NCBI GenBank assembly: GCA_012519695.1
Contig: JAAYPT010000046.1
Span: forward strand, 1-64,000
Length of the DNA stretch: 64,000 bases
Reading direction: 5' to 3'
DNA from: Clostridiales bacterium
GTDB taxonomy: Bacteria > Bacillota > Clostridia > Lachnospirales > Lachnospiraceae
Shown: positions 1 through 9,297 of the stretch, in pieces
How the letters are laid out: each line of letters starts with the position of its first letter
Numbering within the stretch: the first letter of the stretch is position 1
Notes under the pieces: model-generated
The model's database searches: none
What the model was told of the DNA's origin: nothing
What the model saw: only the letters and a program-made list of their open reading frames with translations
Made by a program: the position numbers and the translations under genes

Positions 1-93
1 ATGGATTGTAATATATTCATAATAGAATTTTACAATAAAGAAAGACAAAGGAAAACCCCTTCCCCTCATGAATGAGGGGTCAGGGGAGTTGAG

Positions 94-113
94 AGTGTCG
101 AAGACACTTTCTT
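94..113 (+). terminator. Hairpin followed by short T-rich tract
   Basis: AGTGTC and GACACT form a six-base stem around GAA, followed by TTTCTT. A second hairpin, CCCCTCAT/ATGAGGGG at 62-79, lies just upstream. No gene is visible in 1-174, so these probably belong to the 3' end of a gene left of the window. The weak T-tract keeps confidence low. Confidence 0.4.
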
Positions 114-116
114 GTA

Positions 117-140
117 TCATAGGAAATTACGTCCTATTGT
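117..140 (+). repeat. Dispersed AATAGGAAATT hairpin repeat, copy A
   Basis: ATAGGA (119-124) and TCCTAT (132-137) pair around AATTACG, followed by an A-run. The same core recurs at 8938, 34185, 35749, 38439, 50831 (minus) and 53121. This copy follows the T-tract of the hairpin at 94-113 and lies about 40 bases before the first gene of the nitrogenase-like operon. Confidence 0.6.
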
Positions 141-174
141 AGAAAAAATACTATTGGTGCAAGGAGAATAGAAA

Positions 175-519
175 TTGAGTATAAAAGTTGCAATCGCAAG
201 TACAGATGGGAAAGTCATTAACCAACATTTTGGTCATGCAGAAAAATTTCACATAGTAGAGATTGGAGAAGAAGAGTATTCCTATCGGGAAACCAGAGAA
301 GTGGCAAGTTGTTGTAATGGTGGAACACATGAGATGTCTTCTTTCGAAAAAGTTGCAGAAACGTTGCAGGATTGCAAGGCAATTCTGGTAAGTAGGATTG
401 GACCGGGAGCTTTAGCCTATATGGAAACCAAAGGATTTACAATTTTCGAAGCTCCTTGCAGGGTAGATGAGGTTTTAAAGAAAATCATAGATGAAAAAAT
501 ACTGGAGGTGAGAGAATGA
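175..519 (+). CDS. NifX/NifB-type cofactor-carrier domain protein
   Basis: This 114-residue protein belongs to the dinitrogenase iron-molybdenum cofactor biosynthesis family (NifX, NafY, C-terminal NifB domain), which binds Fe-S cofactor precursors. It opens with the family pattern VAIASTDG and NQHFG (H18), and has a Cys pair at C46-C47 followed by GGTHE. The start is a TTG with AAGGAG eight bases upstream. It overlaps the next gene by four bases (ATGA), so the two are translationally coupled. A second copy lies at 7576. Because the adjacent NifB lacks its usual C-terminal NifX-like domain, this free-standing protein may supply that carrier function (inference). Confidence 0.85.
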   Translation: MSIKVAIASTDGKVINQHFGHAEKFHIVEIGEEEYSYRETREVASCCNGGTHEMSSFEKVAETLQDCKAILVSRIGPGALAYMETKGFTIFEAPCRVDEVLKKIIDEKILEVRE

Positions 520-1391
520 CAATTTCATATCAGGAATTGGTGTTACGACATCCTTGTTTTGCAAAAGGGAAAAAAGGAGAAACAGGGCGCATTCATTTAC
601 CGGTTAGTCCGGAATGTAATATTAGTTGTAAGTTTTGTGATAGACGGGTAAATGATTTTGAATATCGTCCAGGAGTTACTTCAAAGGTTTTAAAACCGGA
701 AGAGGCGGTAGATGCCGTGCGACGGGCAATAAAATTATGTCCACAGATTCAGGTAGTAGGGATCGCAGGCCCGGGCGATACGTTAGCAAACGATAATGCA
801 CTAGAGACATTTCGTTATATCAAGAAGGAATTTCCAAATTTGATTGCCTGCATGAGCACCAATGGATTGTTGCTTCCAGAGCGGGCAGAGGAAATAAAAG
901 AAGTAGGCATTGATTCACTAACTGTAACGGTTAATGCAGTGGACCCGGAAATTGAGGCAAAATTAAATACAGGAATATATTATCATGAAAAAATTTACAA
1001 AGGGGTAGAGGCAGCGCAGATTCTTATTAAAAATCAATTAGAGGGAATTCGTAAGGTTTCACAGTATGGAATCACATTGAAGGTCAATACAGTATTAGTT
1101 CCGGGAATCAATGATGACCATATTGAGACAGTAGCTAAAACAGTGGCACAAGCAGGTGCGGATATATACAATATTATCCCGCTAATTCCACAACATGAGC
1201 TTTCAGATTATCCAGCGCCAACCTGCCAACAGATAGATGCAGCAAGGCAAAAGGCGGAACAGTATATAGATGTATTTCGACATTGCCAGAGATGTCGGGC
1301 AGATGCAGTAGGAGTTCCAGGAGAAAAAGATTATGGAGAGCAGATATATTTGAAACGGGTTTCCTTTAAAGAAACATTTTCTCATGGATAA
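516..1391 (+). CDS. nifB: NifB-like radical SAM cofactor synthase
   Basis: NifB converts two 4Fe-4S clusters and S-adenosylmethionine into the carbide-centred Fe8 precursor of nitrogenase cofactors. The radical SAM motif is C34-NIS-C38-KF-C41, followed by RPGV. An N-terminal HPCF (C14) and a C-terminal RHCQRCRADAVG block are typical NifB cofactor-cluster regions. At 291 residues it is the short form without the fused NifX domain. The ATG overlaps the preceding stop and has GGAGGTGAG upstream. Its presence implies that the partner reductase carries a complex Fe-S-C cofactor and not simple 4Fe-4S clusters as in protochlorophyllide reductases. Confidence 0.93.
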   Translation: MTISYQELVLRHPCFAKGKKGETGRIHLPVSPECNISCKFCDRRVNDFEYRPGVTSKVLKPEEAVDAVRRAIKLCPQIQVVGIAGPGDTLANDNALETFRYIKKEFPNLIACMSTNGLLLPERAEEIKEVGIDSLTVTVNAVDPEIEAKLNTGIYYHEKIYKGVEAAQILIKNQLEGIRKVSQYGITLKVNTVLVPGINDDHIETVAKTVAQAGADIYNIIPLIPQHELSDYPAPTCQQIDAARQKAEQYIDVFRHCQRCRADAVGVPGEKDYGEQIYLKRVSFKETFSHG

Positions 1392-1425
1392 GAGAAGTAA
1401 TAACAAAGTAAAACAAAAGGAATAG

Positions 1426-2292
<867 letters not shown>

Positions 2293-2305
2293 GAATTTGC
2301 AGATG

Positions 2306-2322
2306 TTCATCTTACGGATGAA
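2306..2322 (+). other. Short hairpin downstream of nifH
   Basis: TTCATC and GATGAA pair around TTACG in the 47-base gap between nifH and metN. There is no T-run, so it is not a classical terminator. It could stabilise the 3' end of nifH-containing transcripts. Only the inverted repeat is seen; the function is inferred. Confidence 0.3.
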
Positions 2323-2339
2323 TAAAGGAGAGATTGTAG

Positions 2340-3128
2340 ATGAGCAGTTACATAAGGACAGAAAATCTGTATAAAAGTTTTCGGACAAAAGGAAACAATG
2401 TGCAGGTATTAAAAGGAATTAATCTTGAAGTGCAAAAAGGTGATATTTATGGTGTGGTAGGATTCAGTGGAGCAGGAAAGTCTACACTTGTAAGATGTAT
2501 CAATCGTTTGGAAGAACCGGATAGTGGAAAGGTATTTATAGGAGAAACAGAGATAACAGCATTGTCAAAACGTGAGTTAGCAACAAAAAGGCGGAAAATT
2601 GGGATGATATTCCAAAATTTCAACTTGTTTGATGCCAAGACAGTATTTGAAAATATTGCATATCCGTTGGAACTTGAAAAGGCAAAGAAAAAGGATATTC
2701 AAAAAAGAGTGGATGAGTTATTGGAATTAGTAGGACTCACAGAAAAAAAGCATGCCTATCCCGGTCAGCTTTCCGGTGGACAAAAACAGAGAGTAGGAAT
2801 TGCAAGAGCGCTTGCAAACAATCCGGATGTGCTGTTAAGTGATGAAGCTACCAGTGCATTAGATCCACAATCCACGCTTGCAATTTTAGATTTGCTACGA
2901 AAGATTAACAAAGAATTAGGGCTTACCATTATCCTGATTACCCATGAATTGGAGGTAGTAAAATATCTTTGCAACAATGTGGCAGTGATAGAGGATGGAA
3001 TTATCGTAGAAGAGGGAGAGGTTAGAAATATTTTCCTAAATCCCAATAGTAATACAGGAAAAGTATTTTTGAAAGTGTCAAAGGAATTTCAAAAGAATGA
3101 GTTTGTTTCAGGAGGTGAGGGAATATGA
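2340..3128 (+). CDS. metN: MetN-type ABC importer ATPase
   Basis: This ATPase belongs to a methionine-uptake-type (MUT family) importer. Walker A is GFSGAGKST (41-49), the signature is LSGGQKQR, Walker B ends in SDEATSALD, and an H-loop ITHELEVV follows. At 262 residues it lacks the C-terminal NIL substrate-sensing domain of classical MetN (about 340 residues), so methionine trans-inhibition may be absent. GGAGAG precedes the ATG. It overlaps metI by four bases. The location between nifH and nifD suggests that the transported compound is the substrate or sulfur source of the nitrogenase-like enzyme (inference). Confidence 0.88.
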   Translation: MSSYIRTENLYKSFRTKGNNVQVLKGINLEVQKGDIYGVVGFSGAGKSTLVRCINRLEEPDSGKVFIGETEITALSKRELATKRRKIGMIFQNFNLFDAKTVFENIAYPLELEKAKKKDIQKRVDELLELVGLTEKKHAYPGQLSGGQKQRVGIARALANNPDVLLSDEATSALDPQSTLAILDLLRKINKELGLTIILITHELEVVKYLCNNVAVIEDGIIVEEGEVRNIFLNPNSNTGKVFLKVSKEFQKNEFVSGGEGI

Positions 3129-3835
3129 GTCTTCGAAGGTATTCGTTATGGGAGGTCGTAAAGCATGCATTCAGTAAAGAAGTATGGGATGTCCTCTGGC
3201 CGGCAATCGGCGATACATTGTATATGGTAATTTTTACTGCGGTAATTACGTTAGTTCTTGGAATTATGCTTGGAATTGTTTTGGCAGTTACCGGAAAGGA
3301 AGGAATAACTCCGGTTTCATGGCTTCATCGGGGACTGGGAACAATTATCAACTGTTTACGGTCACTTCCACAGATTATTATGATTATTATTACACTTCCC
3401 CTTGCAAGAGCATTGTTAGGAAAAGCATATGGAGTGAATGCTTGTATTATAGCTCTGGCAGCAAGTTGCACACCAATGTTTGCACGATTAATAGAAGGAG
3501 CACTGTTGGAATTGGAAAAGGGGAAAATAGAAGCAGCAAAATCTATGGGAAGTACCAATTTAAAAATTATTTTTGGAATTATGTTACCGGAAGTAATACC
3601 AGCTATGATAAGAGCTTTTACCGTTGCATTGATAGCAATTATTTCTATGACGGCACTTGCAGGAAACTTTGGCGCAGGTGGGGTAGGAGATATTGCAGTA
3701 AGATTTGGTTTTAATCGTTTTCAACATGACATGTTGATTGCAACAGTATTTTCACTCATTGTTATGGTTCAGGTGGTACAAACAATTGGAGATGTATGTT
3801 CCAAACTGATTTTAAAAAAGCGACATTTAATTTAG
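3125..3835 (+). CDS. metI: MetI-type ABC importer permease
   Basis: This inner-membrane permease of the same importer has 236 residues and about five hydrophobic segments. It contains the binding-protein-dependent transport EAA loop, seen as EAAKSMGSTNLKIIFGIMLP, which contacts the ATPase. The ATG overlaps the metN stop and is preceded by GGAGGTGAGGG. Family resemblance (METHIONINE import permease, MetI) is clear across the length. The true ligand cannot be read from the sequence; members of this family carry L- or D-methionine, methionine sulfoxide or related sulfur compounds. Confidence 0.87.
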   Translation: MSLRRYSLWEVVKHAFSKEVWDVLWPAIGDTLYMVIFTAVITLVLGIMLGIVLAVTGKEGITPVSWLHRGLGTIINCLRSLPQIIMIIITLPLARALLGKAYGVNACIIALAASCTPMFARLIEGALLELEKGKIEAAKSMGSTNLKIIFGIMLPEVIPAMIRAFTVALIAIISMTALAGNFGAGGVGDIAVRFGFNRFQHDMLIATVFSLIVMVQVVQTIGDVCSKLILKKRHLI

Positions 3836-3863
3836 AAATATACAAAAAAAGGAGAGCAGGAAT

Positions 3864-4751
3864 ATGAAAAAAGGATTCGTATCAGTAATTACAGTTTTTA
3901 CAATAGTAGCTACAATTTTTTCAGGATGTGGCTCAAATAATAAAAGCACTTCCGATTCCAAGGGAGAGAAAAAAGGAGAAGAAACCAGCAGTGATTCTGA
4001 AAAGGTGGTTCTTACAGGACTTGCGGATTTAGTTCCTCATAATGAGTTAATAGAGTATGTAAAACCTAAGTTGGAAGAACAGGGAATAGAAATCAATATT
4101 GTAAGCACTGCGTCTGACACAACCTGGAACAGTAAGGTGGAAGATGGAGAAGTAGATTTTAACTTTACACAGCATAAGCCATACATGGATGAGTGGAATG
4201 AGCTGAATGATGGCCATTTGATAAGTGCAGGAGCGGTACATGTGGAACCAATTGCAGCTTATTCAGAAAAGTACACAGATGTGTCAGAAGTTCCAGATAA
4301 TGCAACTGTAGTTGTGCCAAACGATGCAACCAACGAGTATCGTGCACTTAGTATTTTGCAGGATGCCGGATTTATTAAGTTGCGGGAAGATTTGCCGGAA
4401 TTGAAAGCGTCCTTAGATGATATAGAAGAATACATAAAACCCATTCAGATTACAGAGATTGATTCCATTCAGATTATCGGTTTGGCATCAGATTTTGATA
4501 TTTACATTGTCAATACCAATAAGGCATTAGAGGCTGGAATTGATACCACAAAATATCTTTTCCGAGAAGAAGGAGATTCACCATATGCAAATATTATAAC
4601 AGTAAGCGAAAAAAATAAAGATAATCCGGCAATTCAGGCATTGGTAGAGGCATTACAGTCAGAAGATACAAGAAAATTTATAGAAGAACACTACCATGGA
4701 GCAGTGATACCGGCAAATCTTGATGAAACAAATGGTGAAAAAGGAGAATAG
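3864..4751 (+). CDS. metQ: MetQ/NlpA-type substrate-binding lipoprotein
   Basis: This 295-residue protein has a signal peptide ending in a lipobox (IFSGC), so it is probably lipid-anchored outside the membrane and delivers ligand to MetN-MetI. The mature part follows the NlpA/MetQ family: DLVPHNELIEYVKP, a VDFNFTQHKPYM segment, VPNDATNEYRAL and a DFDIYIVNTNKAL segment. A Ser/Glu/Lys-rich linker follows the lipid cysteine. GGAGAGCAGG precedes the ATG. It ends just ahead of the nifD-like gene, so importer and reductase are very probably cotranscribed. Confidence 0.9.
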   Translation: MKKGFVSVITVFTIVATIFSGCGSNNKSTSDSKGEKKGEETSSDSEKVVLTGLADLVPHNELIEYVKPKLEEQGIEINIVSTASDTTWNSKVEDGEVDFNFTQHKPYMDEWNELNDGHLISAGAVHVEPIAAYSEKYTDVSEVPDNATVVVPNDATNEYRALSILQDAGFIKLREDLPELKASLDDIEEYIKPIQITEIDSIQIIGLASDFDIYIVNTNKALEAGIDTTKYLFREEGDSPYANIITVSEKNKDNPAIQALVEALQSEDTRKFIEEHYHGAVIPANLDETNGEKGE

Positions 4752-4756
4752 AAGTT

Positions 4757-6226
4757 ATGAGTAAAGTAAATTTGGAAATACCTGAAGTTGCCATAAGAGA
4801 AGTAAGACTTGGGTCTATTACAGGATTTCAGGGAAGTGCCAAAGAACTGGTAGACTGCGCAAGATGTGGCAAGCTTAAGGATAAAAGTCGTTCCTTTAGT
4901 CAGTGCCTTGGGTGTTCTACTTCCATTGCAGCCTGTACAACGGTCTTGATCCAGGATGCGGCAGTGATTAGTCATGGACCGGTAGGATGTTCTTCCTGTT
5001 TGCATGAGTATGAATTTACTTATCGTGTAAATGCAGCATTGCGGGAGGTGAAAAATCCAACCCAGAGAAAGATTTATTCTACCAACTTAGAGGAAAAAGA
5101 TACCATTTATGGTGGAATAAAAAAACTAGAATCGGCAATTCGAGAAGTTTATAAAAGAGCTAACCCAAAAGCGATTTTTATCATAACTACCTGTGCGGCA
5201 GGAATTATTGGTGATGATGTAGAAAGTGTAGCAAATGTAGCACAGGAGGAATTGGGAATTCCGGTGGCAGCTATTTTCTGTGAAGGGTTCCGTTCTAAGA
5301 TGTGGACAACAGGATTTGATGCAGGATATCACGGAATTGCAAGAAAAATTATAAAAAAAGCAGAGAAAAAAAGAAATATTATTAATGTGGTGAATTTCTG
5401 GGGAAGTGATATTTTCGGAAAGTGGTTCCGGGAATTTGGGTATGAACCTAATTATATTACTCCGTATGCCACAATTGATTCATTGGAACATTCATCTGAG
5501 GCAGTGGCAACTGTTCAGGCATGTGCCACATTGGGATCGTATCTGGGAGCCGCATTGGAACAGGAGTTTGGTGTACCGGAGATAAAGAATTCTCCGCCAT
5601 ATGGAATTGCACAGACGGATCGTTGGTTCCGGGAACTGGGAACATTGATTGGAAAAGAAAAGGAAGTGGAGGAATTCTTAGAAAAACAAAAAGAAAAGTA
5701 TATGCCACAAATAGAAGAACTTCGGGAAAAATTGAAAGGGAAAACAGCCTATGTAACAGCAGGAGCATCCCATGGACATTCGTTACTGGGACTATTGCAG
5801 GAGCTTGGAATGGAAGCAACCGGAGCAGCAATTTTCCATCATGATCCGGTATATGATAATGAGGAGCTGGATTCCGATACGTTACAGCATGTGGTAAAAG
5901 ATTATGGTGATGTGAAAAATTACAATGTATGTAATAAGCAGGAGTTTGAATTAGTAAATGTGTTAAATAGGGTGAAACCGGATATTTTATTTGCAAGACA
6001 TGGAGGTATGACTCTGTGGGGAGCAAAGTTTGGAATCCCATCTCTGTTAATCGGAGATGAGCATTTTGGAATGGGATATGAAGGATTAATAAATTATGGA
6101 AAACGTATTCTTGAAACATTAGAAAATGATGAATTTGTAAAAAATCTGGAAAAACATTCCTTGAATCCTTATACAAAGTGGTGGTTAGACCAGGAACCAT
6201 ATACATTTCTTGGAGGTGCAAAATAA
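4757..6226 (+). CDS. Nitrogenase-like catalytic alpha subunit (NifD/MarD-type)
   Basis: This 489-residue protein is a component-1 alpha chain. P-cluster ligands are recognisable at C53, C78 (ISHGPVGC) and C146 (TTCAAGIIGDD). C256 lies exactly 18 residues before FGVP's proline, as the cofactor ligand Cys275 of Azotobacter NifD does before YGIP. Alignment of GYEGLINY with NifD GYDGFAIF puts Met439 where NifD has cofactor ligand His442. The segment after EGFR places Trp183 and Phe187 where NifD has Gln191 and His195, residues important for N2 reduction. Extra cysteines C34, C37, C50 and C81 are present. It therefore probably holds a nitrogenase-type cofactor but is unlikely to be an N2 enzyme. 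Methylthio-alkane reductase is the nearest functional precedent known to me. Confidence 0.85.
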   Translation: MSKVNLEIPEVAIREVRLGSITGFQGSAKELVDCARCGKLKDKSRSFSQCLGCSTSIAACTTVLIQDAAVISHGPVGCSSCLHEYEFTYRVNAALREVKNPTQRKIYSTNLEEKDTIYGGIKKLESAIREVYKRANPKAIFIITTCAAGIIGDDVESVANVAQEELGIPVAAIFCEGFRSKMWTTGFDAGYHGIARKIIKKAEKKRNIINVVNFWGSDIFGKWFREFGYEPNYITPYATIDSLEHSSEAVATVQACATLGSYLGAALEQEFGVPEIKNSPPYGIAQTDRWFRELGTLIGKEKEVEEFLEKQKEKYMPQIEELREKLKGKTAYVTAGASHGHSLLGLLQELGMEATGAAIFHHDPVYDNEELDSDTLQHVVKDYGDVKNYNVCNKQEFELVNVLNRVKPDILFARHGGMTLWGAKFGIPSLLIGDEHFGMGYEGLINYGKRILETLENDEFVKNLEKHSLNPYTKWWLDQEPYTFLGGAK

Positions 6227-7563
6227 TGGCAGGAATTATTGAACAGGAAAGATATACATGTGCAATTGGAGCATTACAGTCTGTAGTAGCAATTCCAAGG
6301 GCAGTACCGATATTACACTCCGGTCCGGGGTGTGGAACGATGATTGCAGGGTTCTTTGAACGTTCTACGGGATATGCAGGCGGAAGTACATCGCCCTGTA
6401 CAAATTTCAGTGAACGCGAGGTGGTATTTGGCGGAACAGACCGATTAAGAAATATTATAAAAAATACATACAAAGTATTGGATACAGATTTGCAGGTAGT
6501 AGTAACCGGTTGTACAGCGGGAATTGTGGGAGATGATGTTGCATCTGTAACAGAGGAGTTTTTAGAAGAAGGAAAACCTATTGTACATGTGGAAACTTCA
6601 GGTTTTAAGTCGAACAATTATGTTTCTCATTCCAATGTAATTAATGCAATTATCGATCAGTATGTAAGTCGGTTTGAAGAAGAAAATCCTAAGAGGTCAG
6701 AGGAAAATCTGGTGAATGTATTTGCATCTATTCCCTATCAGGATCAATTTTGGAAAGGGAATCTAAGAGAATACAAACGTCTGTTAGAAGGAATCGGACT
6801 TAAAGTAAACATTCTCTTTGGACCACATTCCGGTGGAGTAAAAGAGTGGCAAACCATACCAAGAGCAAACTTTAATATATTGATTTCTCCGTGGTACGGC
6901 GAGGCGATTGTGAAAAATTTAGAGCGTAGATATGAACAGCCATGGTTTCAATTTGGTTATGTACCAATTGGTGCCAATGAGACGACAAGATTCTTAAATG
7001 GGGTAATCGAATTTGCAAAAGAGCAGGGAGCAAAAATAGATGAGGAGAAAGCAAGAGCATTTATTGCAGAGGAAGAGCATGCTTATTATGAAGAAATAGA
7101 TAATCTGGCAACTTTTTTGCTGGAATTTCGATATGGACTTCCAAACCATGTACATATTATCCACGATGCCGGATATGTTGTAGGACTTACCAGATTTCTA
7201 CTGCATGAAACAGGAATTGTACCCAAAGAACAGTTTATCGTAGATAATACGCCGGAAAAGTACAAGGAACAGATTATTTCGGATATTGCCTCAACTTCAG
7301 AAAAACGTGATATACCGGTAATTTTTAATCCGGATGCCGGCGCAGTGCAGGAACAAATACGCAAAATTCAGCATGATGGAAGAGGATTGATTATCGGAAG
7401 TGGCTGGGATAGATCATTAGCCAAGGAAAAGGATTATGATTTTCTTTCTGCATCGGTACCAACCCCATATCGATTGATTTTGACTACTAATTATGCAGGT
7501 TTTACCGGTGGACTTCGTGTAATTGAGGATATTTATGATATGGTACTGGCTACTTACAAGTAG
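6226..7563 (+). CDS. Nitrogenase-like beta subunit (NifK/MarK-type)
   Basis: This is the partner of the preceding alpha chain. The ATG overlaps the nifD-like stop (TAATG) and has GGAGG upstream, giving 445 residues; a longer reading frame from 6178 would start inside nifD without a ribosome site. P-cluster ligands are C12, C36 (HSGPGC) and C96 (VVTGCTAGIVGDD), with spacing close to NifK Cys70, Cys95 and Cys153. The protein lacks the N-terminal extension of classical NifK (about 520 residues), as in other divergent members. Both halves of the P-cluster site are thus conserved. It ends 12 bases before the second NifX-like gene. Confidence 0.87.
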   Translation: MAGIIEQERYTCAIGALQSVVAIPRAVPILHSGPGCGTMIAGFFERSTGYAGGSTSPCTNFSEREVVFGGTDRLRNIIKNTYKVLDTDLQVVVTGCTAGIVGDDVASVTEEFLEEGKPIVHVETSGFKSNNYVSHSNVINAIIDQYVSRFEEENPKRSEENLVNVFASIPYQDQFWKGNLREYKRLLEGIGLKVNILFGPHSGGVKEWQTIPRANFNILISPWYGEAIVKNLERRYEQPWFQFGYVPIGANETTRFLNGVIEFAKEQGAKIDEEKARAFIAEEEHAYYEEIDNLATFLLEFRYGLPNHVHIIHDAGYVVGLTRFLLHETGIVPKEQFIVDNTPEKYKEQIISDIASTSEKRDIPVIFNPDAGAVQEQIRKIQHDGRGLIIGSGWDRSLAKEKDYDFLSASVPTPYRLILTTNYAGFTGGLRVIEDIYDMVLATYK

Positions 7564-7575
7564 GAGGAAGTGTAT

Positions 7576-7938
7576 ATGGTAAAGGTTGCAATAGCAAGTA
7601 GCGATGGTAAAAACGTAAATGAACATTTTGGAAGAGCAGCATTTTTTCATATCTATTGTTTATCCGAAAGTGATTATAGCAAAGAAGGAATACGCGATGT
7701 AGTTGCAGCCTGTCAGCATGTGCGTGGACATAGTGAAACCAATTTTGAACGGGTATTGTCACTCGTGTCCGATTGTGATGCACTTTTGGTTAGTAAAATA
7801 GGTGAATCTGCGGCAGCATACTTGATTGAAAGAAATGTAAGGGTATTTGAAGTCCAGGGAGAAATAGATGCTGTTTTAAAGAAAATAATAGCAGAACGAT
7901 TGTTGAAAAAGGAGGAGAAAAATGGCAAAAATTTATAA
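7576..7938 (+). CDS. Second NifX-type cofactor-carrier domain protein
   Basis: This 120-residue paralogue of the protein at 175 shares the [20 protein letters not shown] and VLKKII blocks. The ATG at 7576 lies eight bases after GGAGG; an in-frame GTG at 7570 is too close to it. Its CQHVRGHSE segment replaces the CCNGGTHE of the first copy, so the two may bind different cluster forms. The 3' end overlaps cysK by 17 bases, and the lysine-rich tail carries the cysK ribosome site. Two such carriers in one operon, without nifEN, suggest a shortened cofactor assembly path (inference). Confidence 0.85.
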   Translation: MVKVAIASSDGKNVNEHFGRAAFFHIYCLSESDYSKEGIRDVVAACQHVRGHSETNFERVLSLVSDCDALLVSKIGESAAAYLIERNVRVFEVQGEIDAVLKKIIAERLLKKEEKNGKNL

Positions 7939-8857
7939 AGGAACATTAGAATTGATAGGAAATACCCCCTTAGTAGAAGCGGTAAATATTGAGAAACGAT
8001 TTAAATTGGACGCAAGAATATTAGCAAAGCTGGAATATCTCAATCCGGCGGGAAGTGTAAAAGATCGTATTGCCAAGGCAATGATTGAAGAAGCAGAAAA
8101 AAGTGGAAAAATAAAAGAAGGCACAACAATTATTGAGCCTACCTCGGGAAATACAGGAATCGGGTTGGCTTCCATTGCAGCAGCTAAGGGATATAAAGTT
8201 ATTTTAACCATGCCGGAAACTATGAGTATCGAGCGAAGGAATATATTGAAGGCATATGGTGCAGAAATTGTATTGACGGATGGTAGCAAGGGAATGAAAG
8301 GAGCCATTGAACGTGCGGATGAACTGTCAAAGACCATAGAAAACAGCTTTATACCAGAACAGTTTGTAAATCCGGCAAATCCAGAGATTCATAGAACAAC
8401 AACCGGACCTGAAATTTACAGAGACACAGAAGGAAGAGTAGATATTTTTGTAGCTGGAGTAGGAACAGGCGGTACGATTACAGGAGTGGGGGAATATTTA
8501 AAGGAAAAGAATCCACAGGTAAAAGTAATAGCAGTAGAACCGGAGTCAAGTCCGGTATTATCAGAGGGCAAGAGTGGACCGCACAAGATTCAAGGTATTG
8601 GTGCGGGATTTATTCCAAAGGTATTAAATACATCCGTGTATGATGAAGTTATAAAGGTAACAAATGAAAGTGCCTTTGAGTATAGCAAAATTTTTGCAAG
8701 AGAGGAAGGAATTCTGGTTGGTATATCGGCAGGTGCTGCCCTGTTTGCGGCAGTAAAATTGGCGAAAAGACCAGAGAATGAAAATAAGAATATCGTTGTG
8801 TTGTTACCGGATAGTGGAGACAGATATTATTCTACACCTTTGTTTGTAGAAAAATAG
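7922..8857 (+). CDS. cysK: Cysteine synthase (O-acetylserine sulfhydrylase)
   Basis: This PLP enzyme makes cysteine from O-acetylserine and sulfide. The 311-residue protein carries the PLP lysine K47 in NPAGSVKDR, the substrate loop [12 protein letters not shown], the phosphate-binding GTGGTITG, and the C-terminal SISAGAA-like segment [10 protein letters not shown] with [17 protein letters not shown] lies seven bases before the ATG. It is the last gene of the nitrogenase-like operon, just before a strong terminator. Its place there suggests that sulfide, or a thiol convertible to it, is a product to be assimilated, and links the operon to sulfur supply and not to nitrogen. Confidence 0.95.
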   Translation: MAKIYKGTLELIGNTPLVEAVNIEKRFKLDARILAKLEYLNPAGSVKDRIAKAMIEEAEKSGKIKEGTTIIEPTSGNTGIGLASIAAAKGYKVILTMPETMSIERRNILKAYGAEIVLTDGSKGMKGAIERADELSKTIENSFIPEQFVNPANPEIHRTTTGPEIYRDTEGRVDIFVAGVGTGGTITGVGEYLKEKNPQVKVIAVEPESSPVLSEGKSGPHKIQGIGAGFIPKVLNTSVYDEVIKVTNESAFEYSKIFAREEGILVGISAGAALFAAVKLAKRPENENKNIVVLLPDSGDRYYSTPLFVEK

Positions 8858-8898
8858 CGATTGGTATTTTTAAAATATTCTAAAATATTTCAGAAAGT

Positions 8899-8938
8899 AA
8901 GAGTAGGACATATCAAAATGTGTCTTACTCTTTTTTTT
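8899..8938 (+). terminator. Rho-independent terminator of the nitrogenase-like operon
   Basis: AAGAGTAGGACATA pairs with TGTGTCTTACTCTT around a short loop, followed by eight Ts. It closes the ten-gene operon that ends with cysK. Confidence 0.9.
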
Positions 8939-8968
8939 ATGCAATAGGAAATTACATCCGATTGCATA
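8938..8968 (+). repeat. Dispersed AATAGGAAATT hairpin repeat, copy B
   Basis: TATGCAAT (8938-8945) pairs perfectly with ATTGCATA (8961-8968) around AGGAAATTACATCCG. It begins directly at the last T of the cysK terminator and is followed by an A-run and GCTCCGCTAAGG. This is the cleanest copy of the family. Confidence 0.7.
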
Positions 8969-8997
8969 AAAAATGCTCCGCTAAGGTTATATTAAAT

Positions 8998-9011
8998 TGT
9001 AAACGTTTACA
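8998..9011. promoter_or_regulatory. cre-like palindromic operator 1
   Basis: TGTAAACGTTTACA is a perfect 14-base palindrome and matches the CcpA catabolite-response consensus TGWAARCGYTWNCW at every position. It lies 287 bases before ssuC, so the sulfonate/sulfate-ester operon may be under carbon catabolite control, or under another LacI-family repressor. Confidence 0.6.
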
Positions 9012-9087
9012 TGAAGTTCGCAATGTATTCACTAAAATAAAAGGAAATAAAAAAGAAAAAACACAATATAAGCAATAAAATCAATGG

Positions 9088-9101
9088 CGTATACGTTTAC
9101 A
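9088..9101. promoter_or_regulatory. cre-like operator 2
   Basis: CGTATACGTTTACA matches 12 of 14 positions of the cre consensus. It shares ACGTTTACATGAA with operator 1, whose centre is 90 bases upstream. The paired arrangement fits a looped LacI-family repressor. The rest of 8969-9297 is A-rich with no gene and no convincing promoter hexamers. Confidence 0.45.
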
Positions 9102-9297
9102 TGAAAAACAAAATATTTAGTAGGAACAATAGAAAAATACCGGGAAATAGTAGCTGATAAATGCCATAAAACACCATTTTTTCAAAGGGAATGAAAACAA
9201 TTACAGAAATTAGTATAGAAATCCCATAGGAATAGAGGTATAAATGTATCAAGCAAGACGTCAATGCCAACATGAAAGGAAAAAGAAGGTGAATCAA

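Noticed and set aside
1-174. Riboswitch in the nif-like operon leader
   Set aside because: Two hairpins are visible, but none matches SAM, molybdenum-cofactor or other riboswitch patterns that I know.
5457-6617. A 386-codon minus-strand frame opposite nifD/nifK-like
   Set aside because: It has no ribosome site, a composition unlike a folded protein and lies wholly over well-supported coding sequence; it is a shadow frame.
9215-9243. CymR-like sulfur regulator box around ATAGGAAT
   Set aside because: Only one half-like site, and the same letters occur in the dispersed hairpin repeats.
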